DNA from: Pseudomonas sp. M47T1
Lineage (GTDB): Bacteria; Pseudomonadota; Gammaproteobacteria; Pseudomonadales; Pseudomonadaceae
Assembly: GCF_000263855.1 (NCBI RefSeq)
Contig: NZ_AJWX01000040.1
Location: 1-41,257 of the forward strand
Direction: 5' to 3'
Length of the DNA: 41,257 nucleotides
Position numbers and translations under genes: made by a program
Notes under the pieces: generated by a model
The model's input: the letters and a program-made list of their open reading frames with translations, nothing else
What the model was told of the DNA's origin: nothing
Database searches by the model: none
Part shown: positions 8,068 to 17,200 of the stretch, one piece after another
Layout of the letters: each line of letters begins with the position of its first letter
Numbering within the stretch: the stretch's first letter is position 1

Positions 8068-8853
8068 ATGATGATGCGCAATGCTTCCATTGCTGTTCTG
8101 GACTCCACCCCACGCCCTGTCGTTGCAATCTGCACAGAGTATGAGTACGGCCACCGCTTGCCGATGCACACTCACCGGCGCTCGCAATTGCTTTACGGTT
8201 CAAAGGGTGTGATGCAGGTGACGACGAGCCTGGGAACCTGGGTCGTCCCTCCACAACGGTCGGTATGGATACCTCGGCAGGTGCCCCACGAAGTCTTGTT
8301 TCTCGGCGTAACGACCCATAGTTTGTACATTGAACCTGCCGAATCGCTGAGCATGGAGGCGCGGTGCCGGGTGATCGACGTCAGCCCGCTACTGCGCACA
8401 CTGCTCCAAGAGGCGGTGGACATGCCCCTGGAGTATGAGCAAGAGGGCAGGGATGGCGCCCTGGTCAAGCTTCTACTGCATGAAATACAGCGCGCGAACC
8501 GGCTTGCACTCCAGATCCCCATGCCAGCGCACGACCGGTTACTGGCCATCTGCAAGACTTTCCTGCTGGCACCGGATATCAACACCGCGGCGCAGGGGTG
8601 GGCTGACTCACTGTTCATCAGTTTGCGGACGTTCAATCGCCTTTTTCGAGAGCAAACTGGCTTGAGCTTTGGGCAGTGGCGTCAACGTGCCTGCGCGATT
8701 TTGGCCCTGGCACGGCTTGCGGAAGGCCTCAGCGTGACGGCTGTTGCCCTGGAGATGGGATATGACAGCCCAGCGGCGTTTGCCACCATGTTCCGCCGAG
8801 TATTGGGCCGGCCGCCTTCGTTCTACTTACCTGCCCTGGACGCGAAGGGGTGA
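8068..8853 (+). CDS. AraC-family transcriptional regulator
   Basis: About 261 residues. The N-terminal cupin sensor contains H-x-H (PMHTHRRSQLLYG) and PPQRSVWIPRQVPHE. The C-terminal pair of HTH motifs includes SLRTFNRLFREQTGLSFGQWRQ and VTAVALEMGYDSPAAFATMFRRVLGRPPS. This arrangement is the AraC_binding_2/HTH_18 type. The frame is open from 7960, but that would overlap the divergent TSUP start, so one of the ATGs at 8068/8071/8074 is chosen. It probably regulates the adjacent permease gene (inference from divergence). Confidence 0.85.
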   Translation: MMMRNASIAVLDSTPRPVVAICTEYEYGHRLPMHTHRRSQLLYGSKGVMQVTTSLGTWVVPPQRSVWIPRQVPHEVLFLGVTTHSLYIEPAESLSMEARCRVIDVSPLLRTLLQEAVDMPLEYEQEGRDGALVKLLLHEIQRANRLALQIPMPAHDRLLAICKTFLLAPDINTAAQGWADSLFISLRTFNRLFREQTGLSFGQWRQRACAILALARLAEGLSVTAVALEMGYDSPAAFATMFRRVLGRPPSFYLPALDAKG

Positions 8854-8910
8854 AAAATACCGGTGGCGATCGAGCGTTTTCGATCCGAAGCAGACGGTTA
8901 GCCTCGGCAC

Positions 8911-8990
8911 TGTAGCAGCGGCCGCCAGGCGGCGTCACAGGCGCTGCGGTACCGCTGGGCAGCGCGTGCCTTCGGCAACTGCGGCATGTG
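8911..8990. repeat. REP-like palindromic sequences
   Basis: TGTAGCAGCGGCCGCCAGGC followed by GGCGTC, and a degenerate second copy (GGCAGCGCGTGCCTTCGGCA), resemble Pseudomonas REP arms. They follow the AraC gene. Confidence 0.45.
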
Positions 8991-9159
8991 GCTGAGACGT
9001 GGTGCTTGGGTTGAAGGGCTGCTGTTGGCCGATTGCCGCCCCTCGTGGTTGGCGTGGGCACGAGTTGGCCATAGATGCTTCGGCACAGCGTGACCTCTAT
9101 GGGGATTGGGCAGCGTTACGATTCTGGTATCCATCCGCCGGCGGGGGCCTCAAGCTCGC
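8991..9159. other. Stretch without recognised gene
   Basis: No reading frame here resembles a known protein. It lies between REP-like sequence and the IS21 remnant. Confidence 0.35.
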
Positions 9160-9354
9160 GCTTAACTTCGTTTTCTGGTACTTGAGTCGGGAAGTCTGAG
9201 CGCCGATCACATCCTTAATGTCCTTGCCCGCCTGACCTCCACGGCACCACCGCCTTGTATAGAAACCAGCCTGCAACTCAAGGTGGCTCCTATTGCCAAT
9301 ACGGCGCGCTACGACCGGCTCCGTACGACTGATGAGGAGAATCGCAATGCGTGA
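9160..9354 (+). pseudogene. IstA transposase (IS21 family), 3' fragment
   Basis: The frame reads VLESGSLSADHILNVLARL and then VAPIANTARYDRLR, the conserved end of IS21-family IstA, with a stop at 9352-9354. No IstA catalytic core (DDE) is left upstream. The IstA stop overlaps the IstB ATG by 8 bp, the normal IS21 arrangement, which supports the identification. Confidence 0.75.
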
Positions 9355-9619
9355 CTTAATGGCAGAACTAAAAGAACTTCGCCTGCACGGCATGGCCAGT
9401 GCCTGGGAAGAACTGGTCTCTCAAGGAACAGCGTCGACCGCTTCATCGAAATGGCTACTGGAACATCTGATTCAGCAGGAACATGCGGATCGCGCGGTGC
9501 GCTCGGTGAATCATCAGATGAACATGGCAAAACTCCCCATGCACCGTGACTTAGCTGGCTTTGACTTCAGCGCTTCCAGCGCTGATGCCAGGCTGGTCAG
9601 CGATCTATCCAGCTTAGGG
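9347..9619 (+). pseudogene. istB: IstB helper ATPase (IS21 family), 5' fragment
   Basis: The protein starts MRDLMAELKELRLHGMASAW and continues through QEHADRAVRSVNHQMNMAKL and FDFSASSADARLVSDLSSLG. This is the N-terminal domain of IstB. It diverges at 9619, just before the region that should hold the Walker A motif (GxxGxGKTH). The ATPase core is therefore lost and the element is dead. Confidence 0.85.
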
Positions 9620-9796
9620 ATGCTCCGATCAACTTGCCGCGCGTCAGCGGCAAGTCGAAAACCAACCCGGCAACCAGCGTTATTCGCTGAAAATCGAACG
9701 ATGCCTCTTGCATGGAGGGCGTTTCGGCCCGCTCCTCAGTGTCAAGAGCGCAACTCACCCGTACCCATCAGCTGTTTTCAAGCATTTCGATTGCTG

Positions 9797-10055
9797 TCAT
9801 GTGGCGCCTTTATCCAAGTTGCTAATGCGGGTTTGTAGCGCTGAGTTCACGGCGATCTCACGTGCACGTTGAGCCCCCATGGCAAGTGCTTTGCCGACAG
9901 AAGCACCAGGTAGGTCTGCATAGCTTTCCTCGGCCAGCATCCGTCCGCCACCCTCATAGACGCTCAGGAACATTTCGGTCGCACCACTGCGTGCGATCCT
10001 GGCCCGAATATCGAGAGACTTGGAAACGAACGCCCAGAATGAGCCGGTTGACGAC
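9797..10055 (-). pseudogene. Unassigned coding remnant without start codon
   Basis: On the minus strand a stop-free frame of about 85 codons reads FVSKSLDIRARIARSGATEM, then YEGGGRMLAEESYADLP and ISNLDKGAT with a stop at 9797-9799. The composition is protein-like. There is no Met before the middle and an upstream stop near 10056, so the gene appears to have lost its 5' end. I do not recognise the family. It abuts the IS21 debris. Confidence 0.4.
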
Positions 10056-10157
10056 CCAGGTCAGTAGGCGCAGGTGTTCATTTCGGCTGGGTGCAGTCGT
10101 AAAACCATGTTGAGAATCGCCTGCAGCCCCGCAGAAGCGTACAAGCGGTTTCCCTGA

Positions 10158-10379
10158 TCAACCTTTGCTGTGCTCTTTGGATGTGGGTGGTTCCGCGATG
10201 CCACGTGGCCCAGCGACTCCCCAAATGGCTAGCCCGATCACGGGCAACGCCAAGATAAGCACGACCCATCCGACTTTGGTACCTGGTGATTTTGTCGTAC
10301 GCCAAATGCTCGCAATGGCCAACAGGTCGACCAGCAGGACAACCACCGCGAGCACAATCCAGACATATGTCAGATCCAT
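10158..10379 (-). CDS. Small PLDc_N-domain membrane protein
   Basis: 73 residues with two membrane helices (about 5-25 and 38-58) separated by IWRTTKSPGTKVGW, ending in GVAGPRG. This is the phospholipase D-nuclease N-terminal (PLDc_N) fold found as a stand-alone small membrane protein. The molecular role is not known. GGAGGTGTGAA directly ahead of the ATG is a strong ribosome site. It lies 20 bp downstream of the dehydrogenase gene on the same strand and is probably co-transcribed with it. Confidence 0.8.
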   Translation of the reverse strand: MDLTYVWIVLAVVVLLVDLLAIASIWRTTKSPGTKVGWVVLILALPVIGLAIWGVAGPRGIAEPPTSKEHSKG

Positions 10380-10399
10380 TTCACACCTCCGTAGCCTAG

Positions 10400-11623
10400 C
10401 TAAACAGCGGTTATCACGGTTGGGGCGTCCGTTTCCGGTAGAGCAACGTCGTTCCTGCCAGGCGTGAGAATGACCTTGCGGCAGTCTTCCTGTTTCTTGT
10501 CGAAAATCTTGTAGCCTTCAGCCGCCTGCTCGAGGGACATCCTGTGGGTGATTATCGCGTCAGGGGAGATGTGCCCCAGTTCTATGTGTTCAAGTAGCTC
10601 AGGCAGAAAGCGCTGCACATGGGTCTGGCCCATCTTGAATGTCAGCCCCTTATCGAACGCATCGCCAAAGAGAAAGCCGTGGATGAAGCCGGAGTAGACG
10701 CCCGGCACACTGACCGTGCCCCCGCGCCTTACTGCCGCGATGCATTGACGCAGCGCCTTACCGCTGCTGCCTTCAAGTTTCAGGGTGGCCAGTACGGTTT
10801 CAGTAGTGCTCCCCTTGGCTTCAAAGCCGACTGCGTCTACCACGCCATCGACGCCGCGCATACCTGGGGTTTGCCGGATGATCGTGTCAGCTGGGTCGTC
10901 GTCTTCGTCGAAATTGATGGGGATCACGTTATAGGTTTGCTGCGCGTAAGCGAGCCGGTAGGGGTGGTGGTCGACCATGAAGATGCGTTCGGCCCCCAGC
11001 ATGCGGGCAACCGCTGCGCAAAGGAGGCCGACCGGGCCAGCGCCATAAATGGCGATGCTGGAGCCTTGGCCGATGCCGGTGTTGGTTACCGCCTGATACG
11101 CGGTGGGCAGGATGTCCGAGAGGAACAGTACCTTCTCATCGGCCAATGTGCCCGGAACCTTGAACGGCCCGGTATTGGCTTTCGGGACGCGCACATACTC
11201 AGCCTGGCCACCCGGAATGCCACCATAAAGATGGCTGAAGCCGAACAGCGCCGCACCCGGTGGAATAGCTTTTTTGTTGATGATAGCGCCACGACCGGTA
11301 TTGGTTGTTTCGCAGGCCGCGAACAAGTCTTGTTGGCAGAAAAAGCAGTCTCCGCAGGCAATGACGAAAGGTATTACAACGCGGTCTCCTGGCTGGACGG
11401 CGGTCACCTCCGAGCCCGCTTCTTCGACGACGCCCATGAACTCATGGCCGAAAATATCGCCGTGCTCGACGGTAGGGATTTTGCCGCGATACAGGTGCAA
11501 GTCTGAACCGCAGATTGCCGTCGCGGTGACCCTCAGGATGATGTCATCCGGCGCCTCAATGATCGGGTCAGGAACGGTGTCCACCTTGACGTCATGGGCG
11601 CCGTGGTAGGTAAGTGCTCTCAT
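10400..11623 (-). CDS. Zinc-dependent dehydrogenase, glutathione-independent formaldehyde dehydrogenase type
   Basis: 407 residues of the medium-chain dehydrogenase/reductase family, normal length for the FdhA-like group. Catalytic zinc ligands are C38 (ICGSDLH) and the H60-E61 pair (GHEFMGVVE). The structural zinc lobe has C90, C93, C96 and C104 (CGDCFFCQQDLFAAC). The Rossmann loop is GAGPVG at 194-199, followed by MVDHH. It would oxidise formaldehyde or related alcohols/aldehydes with bound NAD in the cytoplasm; the exact substrate is inferred from family only. GGAG precedes the ATG. It is divergent from the cinA-like gene across 189 bp and heads a probable two-gene unit with the PLDc_N gene. 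Confidence 0.85.
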   Translation of the reverse strand: MRALTYHGAHDVKVDTVPDPIIEAPDDIILRVTATAICGSDLHLYRGKIPTVEHGDIFGHEFMGVVEEAGSEVTAVQPGDRVVIPFVIACGDCFFCQQDLFAACETTNTGRGAIINKKAIPPGAALFGFSHLYGGIPGGQAEYVRVPKANTGPFKVPGTLADEKVLFLSDILPTAYQAVTNTGIGQGSSIAIYGAGPVGLLCAAVARMLGAERIFMVDHHPYRLAYAQQTYNVIPINFDEDDDPADTIIRQTPGMRGVDGVVDAVGFEAKGSTTETVLATLKLEGSSGKALRQCIAAVRRGGTVSVPGVYSGFIHGFLFGDAFDKGLTFKMGQTHVQRFLPELLEHIELGHISPDAIITHRMSLEQAAEGYKIFDKKQEDCRKVILTPGRNDVALPETDAPTVITAV

Positions 11624-11812
11624 GGTCTAGCTCCGCAGTTTTATGGGTAGTAAACAGCGGAGGGGCGGATGCGGGGTTCGTTCAGGTTTTTTGGGATTTA
11701 GAGGATCAGTGGCAGGTATAGCGCCTTTTGAAGGAACAGGGTTATGAAATCCGAGAGGATTGCTGTCTCGACCGGTCATATGTGAAGCAATGGTCAAGCG
11801 TTGAGGTATGTG

Positions 11813-12310
11813 ATGATCGTTGAAGGCACAGTGGAATATCTAAAAAAGCATTCGTTGATATTGGCCACGGCAGAGTCTTGCACCGCAGGTCGGATTGTTG
11901 CATTGCTCGCTGAAATTCCGGGGAGCGGGTCGCTGGTCGAATGCGGGTACGTTGTCTATTCGCCCGAAGCAAAGCAGCGTCTCCTTGGAGTTAGTGCCAA
12001 AACCATCGCCAATTTCAACCTAACCAGCGTGGAGGTGGCTCGGGAGATGGCGATAGGCGCACTTCGGGATAGCCCTGCAACAGTCGCCATCTCTACTACC
12101 GGTTTGTGCGGCAACGAAGACGTTGATGGCATTCCGGCAGGCACTGTTTGTTTCGCTTGGGGGTTCGTGAATGGGGGTCGATATAGCGTATTTACCCGCA
12201 AGCACCGCTTCTTCGGCAGGCGCGAGACCATGCAGCACGATGCGGCGTTATACGCACTGCAGCACTTGCCGCAGTTCCATCAACGCATGCTCACAGGTGA
12301 AACGGCTTGA
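11813..12310 (+). CDS. CinA-like C-terminal-domain amidase
   Basis: About 165 residues equal to the stand-alone CinA C-terminal domain (nicotinamide-nucleotide amidase, PncC type). This enzyme converts NMN to NaMN in pyridine nucleotide salvage. Visible blocks are TAESCTAGR near residue 24, YVVYSPEAKQRLLGV, then ISTTGLCGNEDVDGIPAGTV, which replaces the usual SGIAGP-DGGT motif with an altered sequence. Activity is therefore uncertain. A TTG at 11801 would add four residues, but GAGG just ahead favours the ATG at 11813. The M42 peptidase gene follows after 18 bp, so the two form a unit. Confidence 0.8.
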   Translation: MIVEGTVEYLKKHSLILATAESCTAGRIVALLAEIPGSGSLVECGYVVYSPEAKQRLLGVSAKTIANFNLTSVEVAREMAIGALRDSPATVAISTTGLCGNEDVDGIPAGTVCFAWGFVNGGRYSVFTRKHRFFGRRETMQHDAALYALQHLPQFHQRMLTGETA

Positions 12311-12328
12311 AGATCAGGAGAGCTATCG

Positions 12329-13387
12329 ATGGCTGAAGAAACACTTTTGGAACAGTTGCTGGTGGCTCGTGGGCCAGGTGGAGAGGAGATCGAAGTCCGA
12401 GAGGTTTGTCAGCAAGAGCTCCAACAGCACTGCGACGAAATGTGGGTTGATGATGCCGGCAATCTGATTGGATTGATTCGAGCGAGTGCAGCAGGAGGCG
12501 ACGATGCTAATGGGGTTTTGGTGATGGCGCATCTGGATGAGATCGCCATGACGGTTAAGCGGATCAGTGACGATGGAACCTTGAAGGTGGTGGCGCTAGG
12601 GGGGGCAAACCCTGTCAATTTTGGCATGTGCCCAGTCGATATCCTGGGCAATAACGAGAAGTGTCCCGGAGTTCTGTCCTTCGGCAGCATGCACCTTACA
12701 GCAAGTTCTAAACAAGGCAGAGATGTCCAGACGGGTAATGTCCACTGGGAAGACGTCCATGTCGTCACCCGACTTAGTCGAGAGCAACTTGAGACAGCAG
12801 GTATCAGACCCGGCACACGGGTCGTGATGAGTCGGCACTGGCGCAAACCTTTCCCTCTGCAAGATGCAGTCGCGGCACATTTTTTGGATGACCGGGCTCC
12901 AGTCTTGGCGGTATTGAATGCAGCAGCACAGCTTTTTAGCCAGCGGTCAGAGCTTAAGCGCGACGTGTACCTTGCGTTTACCACCATGGAAGAAGAAACC
13001 AACGCTGGGGCACTGTTTGCGGCACGCCATCTGCCCTGCAGAACAGCCATTGCCGTGGAGGTCGGGCCCATTGGCGAGGAGTACGGCACGGTGCTCTCTG
13101 CGAGCCCTATCATTGTCGCCGGCGATGAGAAAGGCCATTACAGCCGCCAGGTCATAGATGCTCTGATTGCGGCGGTGCGTGATGCTGGATACGAGGCTCA
13201 GGTTGCATTGCTCATCGACTTTGCTTCGGATGCCAGTGCGATTTTGAGTGTCGGAGAAATGGGTAAGGTGGGCTGTGTAGCAATACCGACTGAAAACACC
13301 CATGGCTTTGAGATAGTTCTAAGGGATGGGATCGCGGCCTGTACTTCGACGCTCGTGCATTTGCTGACCGGTGATCTCCTGAGCTAG
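12329..13387 (+). CDS. M42-family zinc aminopeptidase-like protein
   Basis: 352 residues, usual length for M42 (FrvX/glutamyl-aminopeptidase) enzymes. Metal and catalytic positions can be followed: H68 (AHLDEI), D188 (FLDDRAP), the catalytic E221-E222 (TTMEEET), E244 (VEVGP, where most members have Asp) and H325 (NTHGFE). The PDZ-like inserted domain spans about 80-180. Members remove N-terminal residues from peptides as large cytoplasmic oligomers. The substrate here is unknown. AGGAGAG precedes the ATG. The pairing with a CinA-type amidase is odd and may mean a common damaged metabolite or peptide substrate (inference). Confidence 0.82.
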   Translation: MAEETLLEQLLVARGPGGEEIEVREVCQQELQQHCDEMWVDDAGNLIGLIRASAAGGDDANGVLVMAHLDEIAMTVKRISDDGTLKVVALGGANPVNFGMCPVDILGNNEKCPGVLSFGSMHLTASSKQGRDVQTGNVHWEDVHVVTRLSREQLETAGIRPGTRVVMSRHWRKPFPLQDAVAAHFLDDRAPVLAVLNAAAQLFSQRSELKRDVYLAFTTMEEETNAGALFAARHLPCRTAIAVEVGPIGEEYGTVLSASPIIVAGDEKGHYSRQVIDALIAAVRDAGYEAQVALLIDFASDASAILSVGEMGKVGCVAIPTENTHGFEIVLRDGIAACTSTLVHLLTGDLLS

Positions 13388-13451
13388 TTGTAACAAGAAT
13401 TTTCAATGGCTCCACAGGTCAGATCTTTTACCTGACATGGGAGCCACCGCC

Positions 13452-13859
13452 ATGAAATTTTGGAAATTTTCCGAGCGGTTATCGAGCTGGATGGGAAGTC
13501 CAAGGACGTTTGTGACCGCAATCGCGTTGGTGATTGCCTGGGCCGCATCAGGGCCATGGTTTCATTACAACGACGCGTGGCAACTGGTAATCAACACCTC
13601 CACCACCATCATCACCTTCCTGATGGTGTTCCTAATCCAAAACACCCAGAACCGTGATACAGATATGCTGCATATCAAGATTGATGAGCTTTTGCGAGTG
13701 ACCAAGGATGCTCAGAATGCGGTGCTTAGCTTGGATAGCCTGGATCAGAAAGAGCTAGCGGCGCTAAGGAAGCGCTACAAGGAATTAGGCGCAGATGGGG
13801 TCAACGATCCCGATGATGCGCCTGGCGATTCGGATCAGGACGTTCACGCTTCGACATAG
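13452..13859 (+). CDS. Low-affinity iron permease-family membrane protein
   Basis: About 135 residues. It starts MKFWKFSERLSSWMGSP. Two membrane helices follow (about 17-36 and 46-65, the latter TSTTIITFLMVFLIQNTQNR), then a soluble amphipathic tail (DTDMLHIKIDELLRV). This is the bacterial family PF04120, named after yeast Fet4 but of unproven transport function in bacteria. The ATG at 13437 is in frame, but GGAG at 13441-13444 points to 13452 as the real start. The tail ends in acidic residues. Its 3' end overlaps a small convergent gene by 16 bp. Confidence 0.82.
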   Translation: MKFWKFSERLSSWMGSPRTFVTAIALVIAWAASGPWFHYNDAWQLVINTSTTIITFLMVFLIQNTQNRDTDMLHIKIDELLRVTKDAQNAVLSLDSLDQKELAALRKRYKELGADGVNDPDDAPGDSDQDVHAST

Positions 13860-13993
13860 AGTGCCCAGGCAACCCACAGCAGATTGCCAATGAACACGGC
13901 GAACGCCGTAGTCCGACGCTCGGCTCGCTTCGATCCGACGAGCCAAGCGGCTGAAACTATCGCCATCATCGCCGGCCATTGAACCCAGTCCAT
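13844..13993 (-). CDS. 49-residue two-helix membrane peptide
   Basis: Reads MDWVQWPAMMAIVSAAWLVG, then SKRAERR, then a second helix (AFAVFIGNLLWVAWALYV). It is preceded by AGGGGA at a good distance from the ATG at 13993. Similar small proteins beginning MDWVQWPAM occur in pseudomonads (from memory), usually longer, so this may be a short variant. Its stop lies inside the end of the iron permease-like gene (16-bp convergent overlap). Function unknown. Confidence 0.65.
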   Translation of the reverse strand: MDWVQWPAMMAIVSAAWLVGSKRAERRTTAFAVFIGNLLWVAWALYVEA

Positions 13994-14030
13994 GTCTTCC
14001 CCTATGTTGAGGCAAACGTCTTCAGCGTTG

Positions 14031-14255
14031 TCAGCCTTTTGTCTTCGTAGGGTCAGCAGCTCTTGGGTAGGTACGCTCTTCCTGGATCGTGCCGTCCTCC
14101 TTATGAATTTTCAAAGAGGCGGTTTTACCCTCCAGAAACTCGCTGGCGAGCGAGGTGATCTCGGCTTTCGTCGAAGCGGTTTTAGATGCGCGGGCAGCGC
14201 CCTGCTTCGTGAGTACCCAGCCTTTCTCGGTTTTGGTGATGTGGTAGTTGTCCAT
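14031..14255 (-). CDS. DUF2188-domain small protein
   Basis: 74 residues. It begins MDNYHITKTEKGWVLTKQGA and continues with ASKTASTKAEITSLASEFLE and a C-terminal IHKEDGTIQEERTY strand. This is the DUF2188 pattern: a beta-strand reading W.V...G, then a helix, then strands with a G.I..E motif. It is a basic, soluble protein of unknown role. GAGGAG ahead of ATG 14255 fixes the start. It lies 23 bp downstream of ligD on the same strand, probably in one transcript, so a link to DNA repair or stress is possible. Confidence 0.75.
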   Translation of the reverse strand: MDNYHITKTEKGWVLTKQGAARASKTASTKAEITSLASEFLEGKTASLKIHKEDGTIQEERTYPRAADPTKTKG

Positions 14256-14278
14256 TGTCTTTCTCCTCGTGTGATTCG

Positions 14279-17200
14279 CTATTTGATGCCTACTCGCCGA
14301 CGCATGTCGGCGGTGATGGTTTGCCGGGTGGTCGGCAGGTCTGCCCACGGATCGCTGTCAAGCTGTCCCAGGCGTTCATGAAGGTTGTGAATGTTCCAGA
14401 CGTTGGCACCTTTGATCTCAAGCAGCTCCTCGCGAAAGATGGGTACCGAGACCGGAAGGCCCTCCCGGGTACGCACTGAGTAGGCGCTGATCGTCGTGGC
14501 GCCCAGGCCATTTCGCAGGTAATCGATAAAGATGCGCCCCACGCGGTTTTTCGGCCCCGAGACGGCAGAGAAACGATCCGGCAGCAGCTTGGCGATGTGT
14601 TTGACGATGGCATGACTGAAGCCTTTCACAGCCTCCCAGTCGGCCTTGGGCGTTAGAGGCACGACCAAGTGAATACCTTTCCCTCCACTGGTCTTGAGGA
14701 ATGATTTGAGTCCCAGTTCATCGAGCACGGCCAAGGTCAATTGCGTGGCCTCCACCATACTTTTCCACGGCAGCGCCGGATCCGGGTCAAGGTCGAGGAT
14801 GAAGCGATCAGGGCGCTCCAGATCTTTGGAAACGGCATTCCAGGTGTGCAGCTCCACCGCACTCATCTGCACGGCGCCGATGAGCGCTTCGGGATTGTTG
14901 ATCAGCATGACCGGGTGGCCGGTGTACTCCTTCCCCATGGTCTCAATGCCCGGAATCGCGAGTCGGTCAGCGTTTTTTTGGAAGAACAGGTCGCCTGTAA
15001 TGCCGTCAGGTGCCCTGACCAACGCCACGGGGCGCTGAGCCAGCTGCGGCATCAGCCAATCATTGATACTGATGTAGTAATCCGCCAATTCACGCTTGGT
15101 CGATCCGCTAGTGGGGTCAATGATGCGCTCGGGGTGGGTCAGACGAATCTTTCCCGATGTCGCCGGTGGGGTCGATTCTGCTTGTTCGGCAATGGCAGCT
15201 TTGGTGGTTTTGGGTGGTCTGGCTCGGGACGCGGCTGGCTTCTCGACGTCCGATGGCGGAGCTGGACGTTCTTCAGTGATCGACTTGGCCGGCTTGTCCG
15301 TACGCAAGCCGTGAAATACCGCGTGTCTGACCGAGCCATCCTTGGTAATTTCGGCAAATGCGACTTCAGCCAGCAACTGAGGTTTGAGCCAGTGCACGCC
15401 CTTGGCTTCGAAGCCGGCAGGGGGATTGACCACCGGTGCTTTCTTCACTTCCAACGGAACAAGCTGATGGAAGATCGAGGCTAAAGTCGCTTCGTTGAAG
15501 CCTGTGCCGACCTTGCCCGCGTATCGCAGCTGGCCGCTATCAGCGTCATGCAGCCCGAGCATCAGAGCGCCAAGTTTGCTTCGCGCGCCCTTTGGGTCGG
15601 TGTAGCCGACAACCACGAATTCCTGCCGGCGCTTGCACTTAAGCTTGATCCAGTCGCCACCGCGCCGTGATACATACGCGCTGCCCACGCGCTTACCGAT
15701 CAGGCCTTCCATCTTCATCTCGCAGGCACTGTTGAGCAGGGCGTCGGGTGCTTCACTAAAGTCCTCGGAGAACTTGAGTATTTCCTCCTCACTGGCTTCC
15801 AGCACTTTGGCCAGGGCGGCGCGCCGTTGCTCCACAGGCACCTCGCGTAAATCCATGCCGTTGAGGAAAGGCATGTCGAACAGGTAGTAGACGATGTTGC
15901 CGCTGCGCTCGGATTCGAAAGCGTTCTGCAGTGCCTGGAAGTCAGGGACACCGTCCTCGTTTGCCACCACCATTTCGCCGTCTAGCCAGGCTGAGGCCAG
16001 CCCGAGACTGGCGATGGCTTCGGCTTGGCGTGGAAGCTTGTGCGTCCAGTCATGGCCATTGCGCGTGAACAGTTGAACCTTCCCATTGTCCACCCGCGCC
16101 ATGACGCGATAGCCGTCGAACTTGATCTCGTAGCGCCAGTCACCATCGGGAGCCGACTCGAGCAATGTCGCCAGCTCCGGTTTGATGCTGACAGGAAGAT
16201 CTGATGCCTGAGCTCCCTCAAGCTTGGCTTTAGTCGGCTTTTTCTTAGGTGTCGGCACTTTTTCAACAGGTTTAGGTTCGGCAGATCTGCCGCCGCGTTT
16301 TTTGGGCACGATTGTGCGTTCGCTCAGCACGCTGTCAGGCTGATCCTTGATGATGTCATATTCTGATCCAGGCTTTGCGAACTCATCCTGATGTTTGATA
16401 AGGAACCATTGCTCCTGCTTGCCGGGGATATGGGTCTTCACCAGGTTCCATACACCGCCAAGCTTCTCGCCCTGCAACTCGAATTTCAGTCGTCCTTTGG
16501 CGTACGCCTCGGCGGGGTCTGACAATGGCTTCCAGATGCCCCGATCCCACACGATGACATCGCCAGCGCCGTAATGGCCTTCGGGAATGCTGCCTTCAAA
16601 CGTCGCGTAATCGATGGGGTGATCTTCGACATGCACGGCCAAGCGTTTGGCTTTGGGGTCAAGGGACGGGCCTTTGGGTACGGCCCAGCTCTTCAACGTG
16701 CCATTCAGTTCCAGCCGAAAATCATAATGAAGCCGGGTTGCATCGTGCTTCTGAATGCAGAACTGAAGCGCTTGATCGGAAGCCTTTCGCGTTGAGCCAC
16801 GTTTGTGGTCGCCGCCGCCCGTTGGCTCGGACGTGGCGTTGAAGTCCCGTTTGCGGTTGTACTCTTCAAGGCTCGAATGAGTTTCGCTGTGAGCTGGCGG
16901 CGAGGCAGCGGGTTGGCTTTTCTTCCGGGTTTTCTTTTTCGGCTTCTGTGGCGCATCCCCGATGCGAATCCAGGTGGGTGCGTGATCGCTCGCATGCTCT
17001 TCGCCGCGCACCCAGGCGTCAACACCCGCATCTTGCAGACGTGGCGCCAGTACAGGGTTCAGCAGGAGGTGGTCGATGCGCAGGCCAGAGTTTTTCTGCC
17101 AGTGCTGACGAAAGTAATCCCAAAACGTGTAGACGCGCTCTTCCGGATACAGGTGCCTAACCGAGTCGATCCAGCCTTGAGCCAACAGCCGGCGGTAGCA

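Noticed and set aside
10619..11506. 295-codon plus-strand frame opposite the Zn dehydrogenase
   Set aside because: Shadow frame. The minus-strand gene has all its zinc and cofactor motifs.
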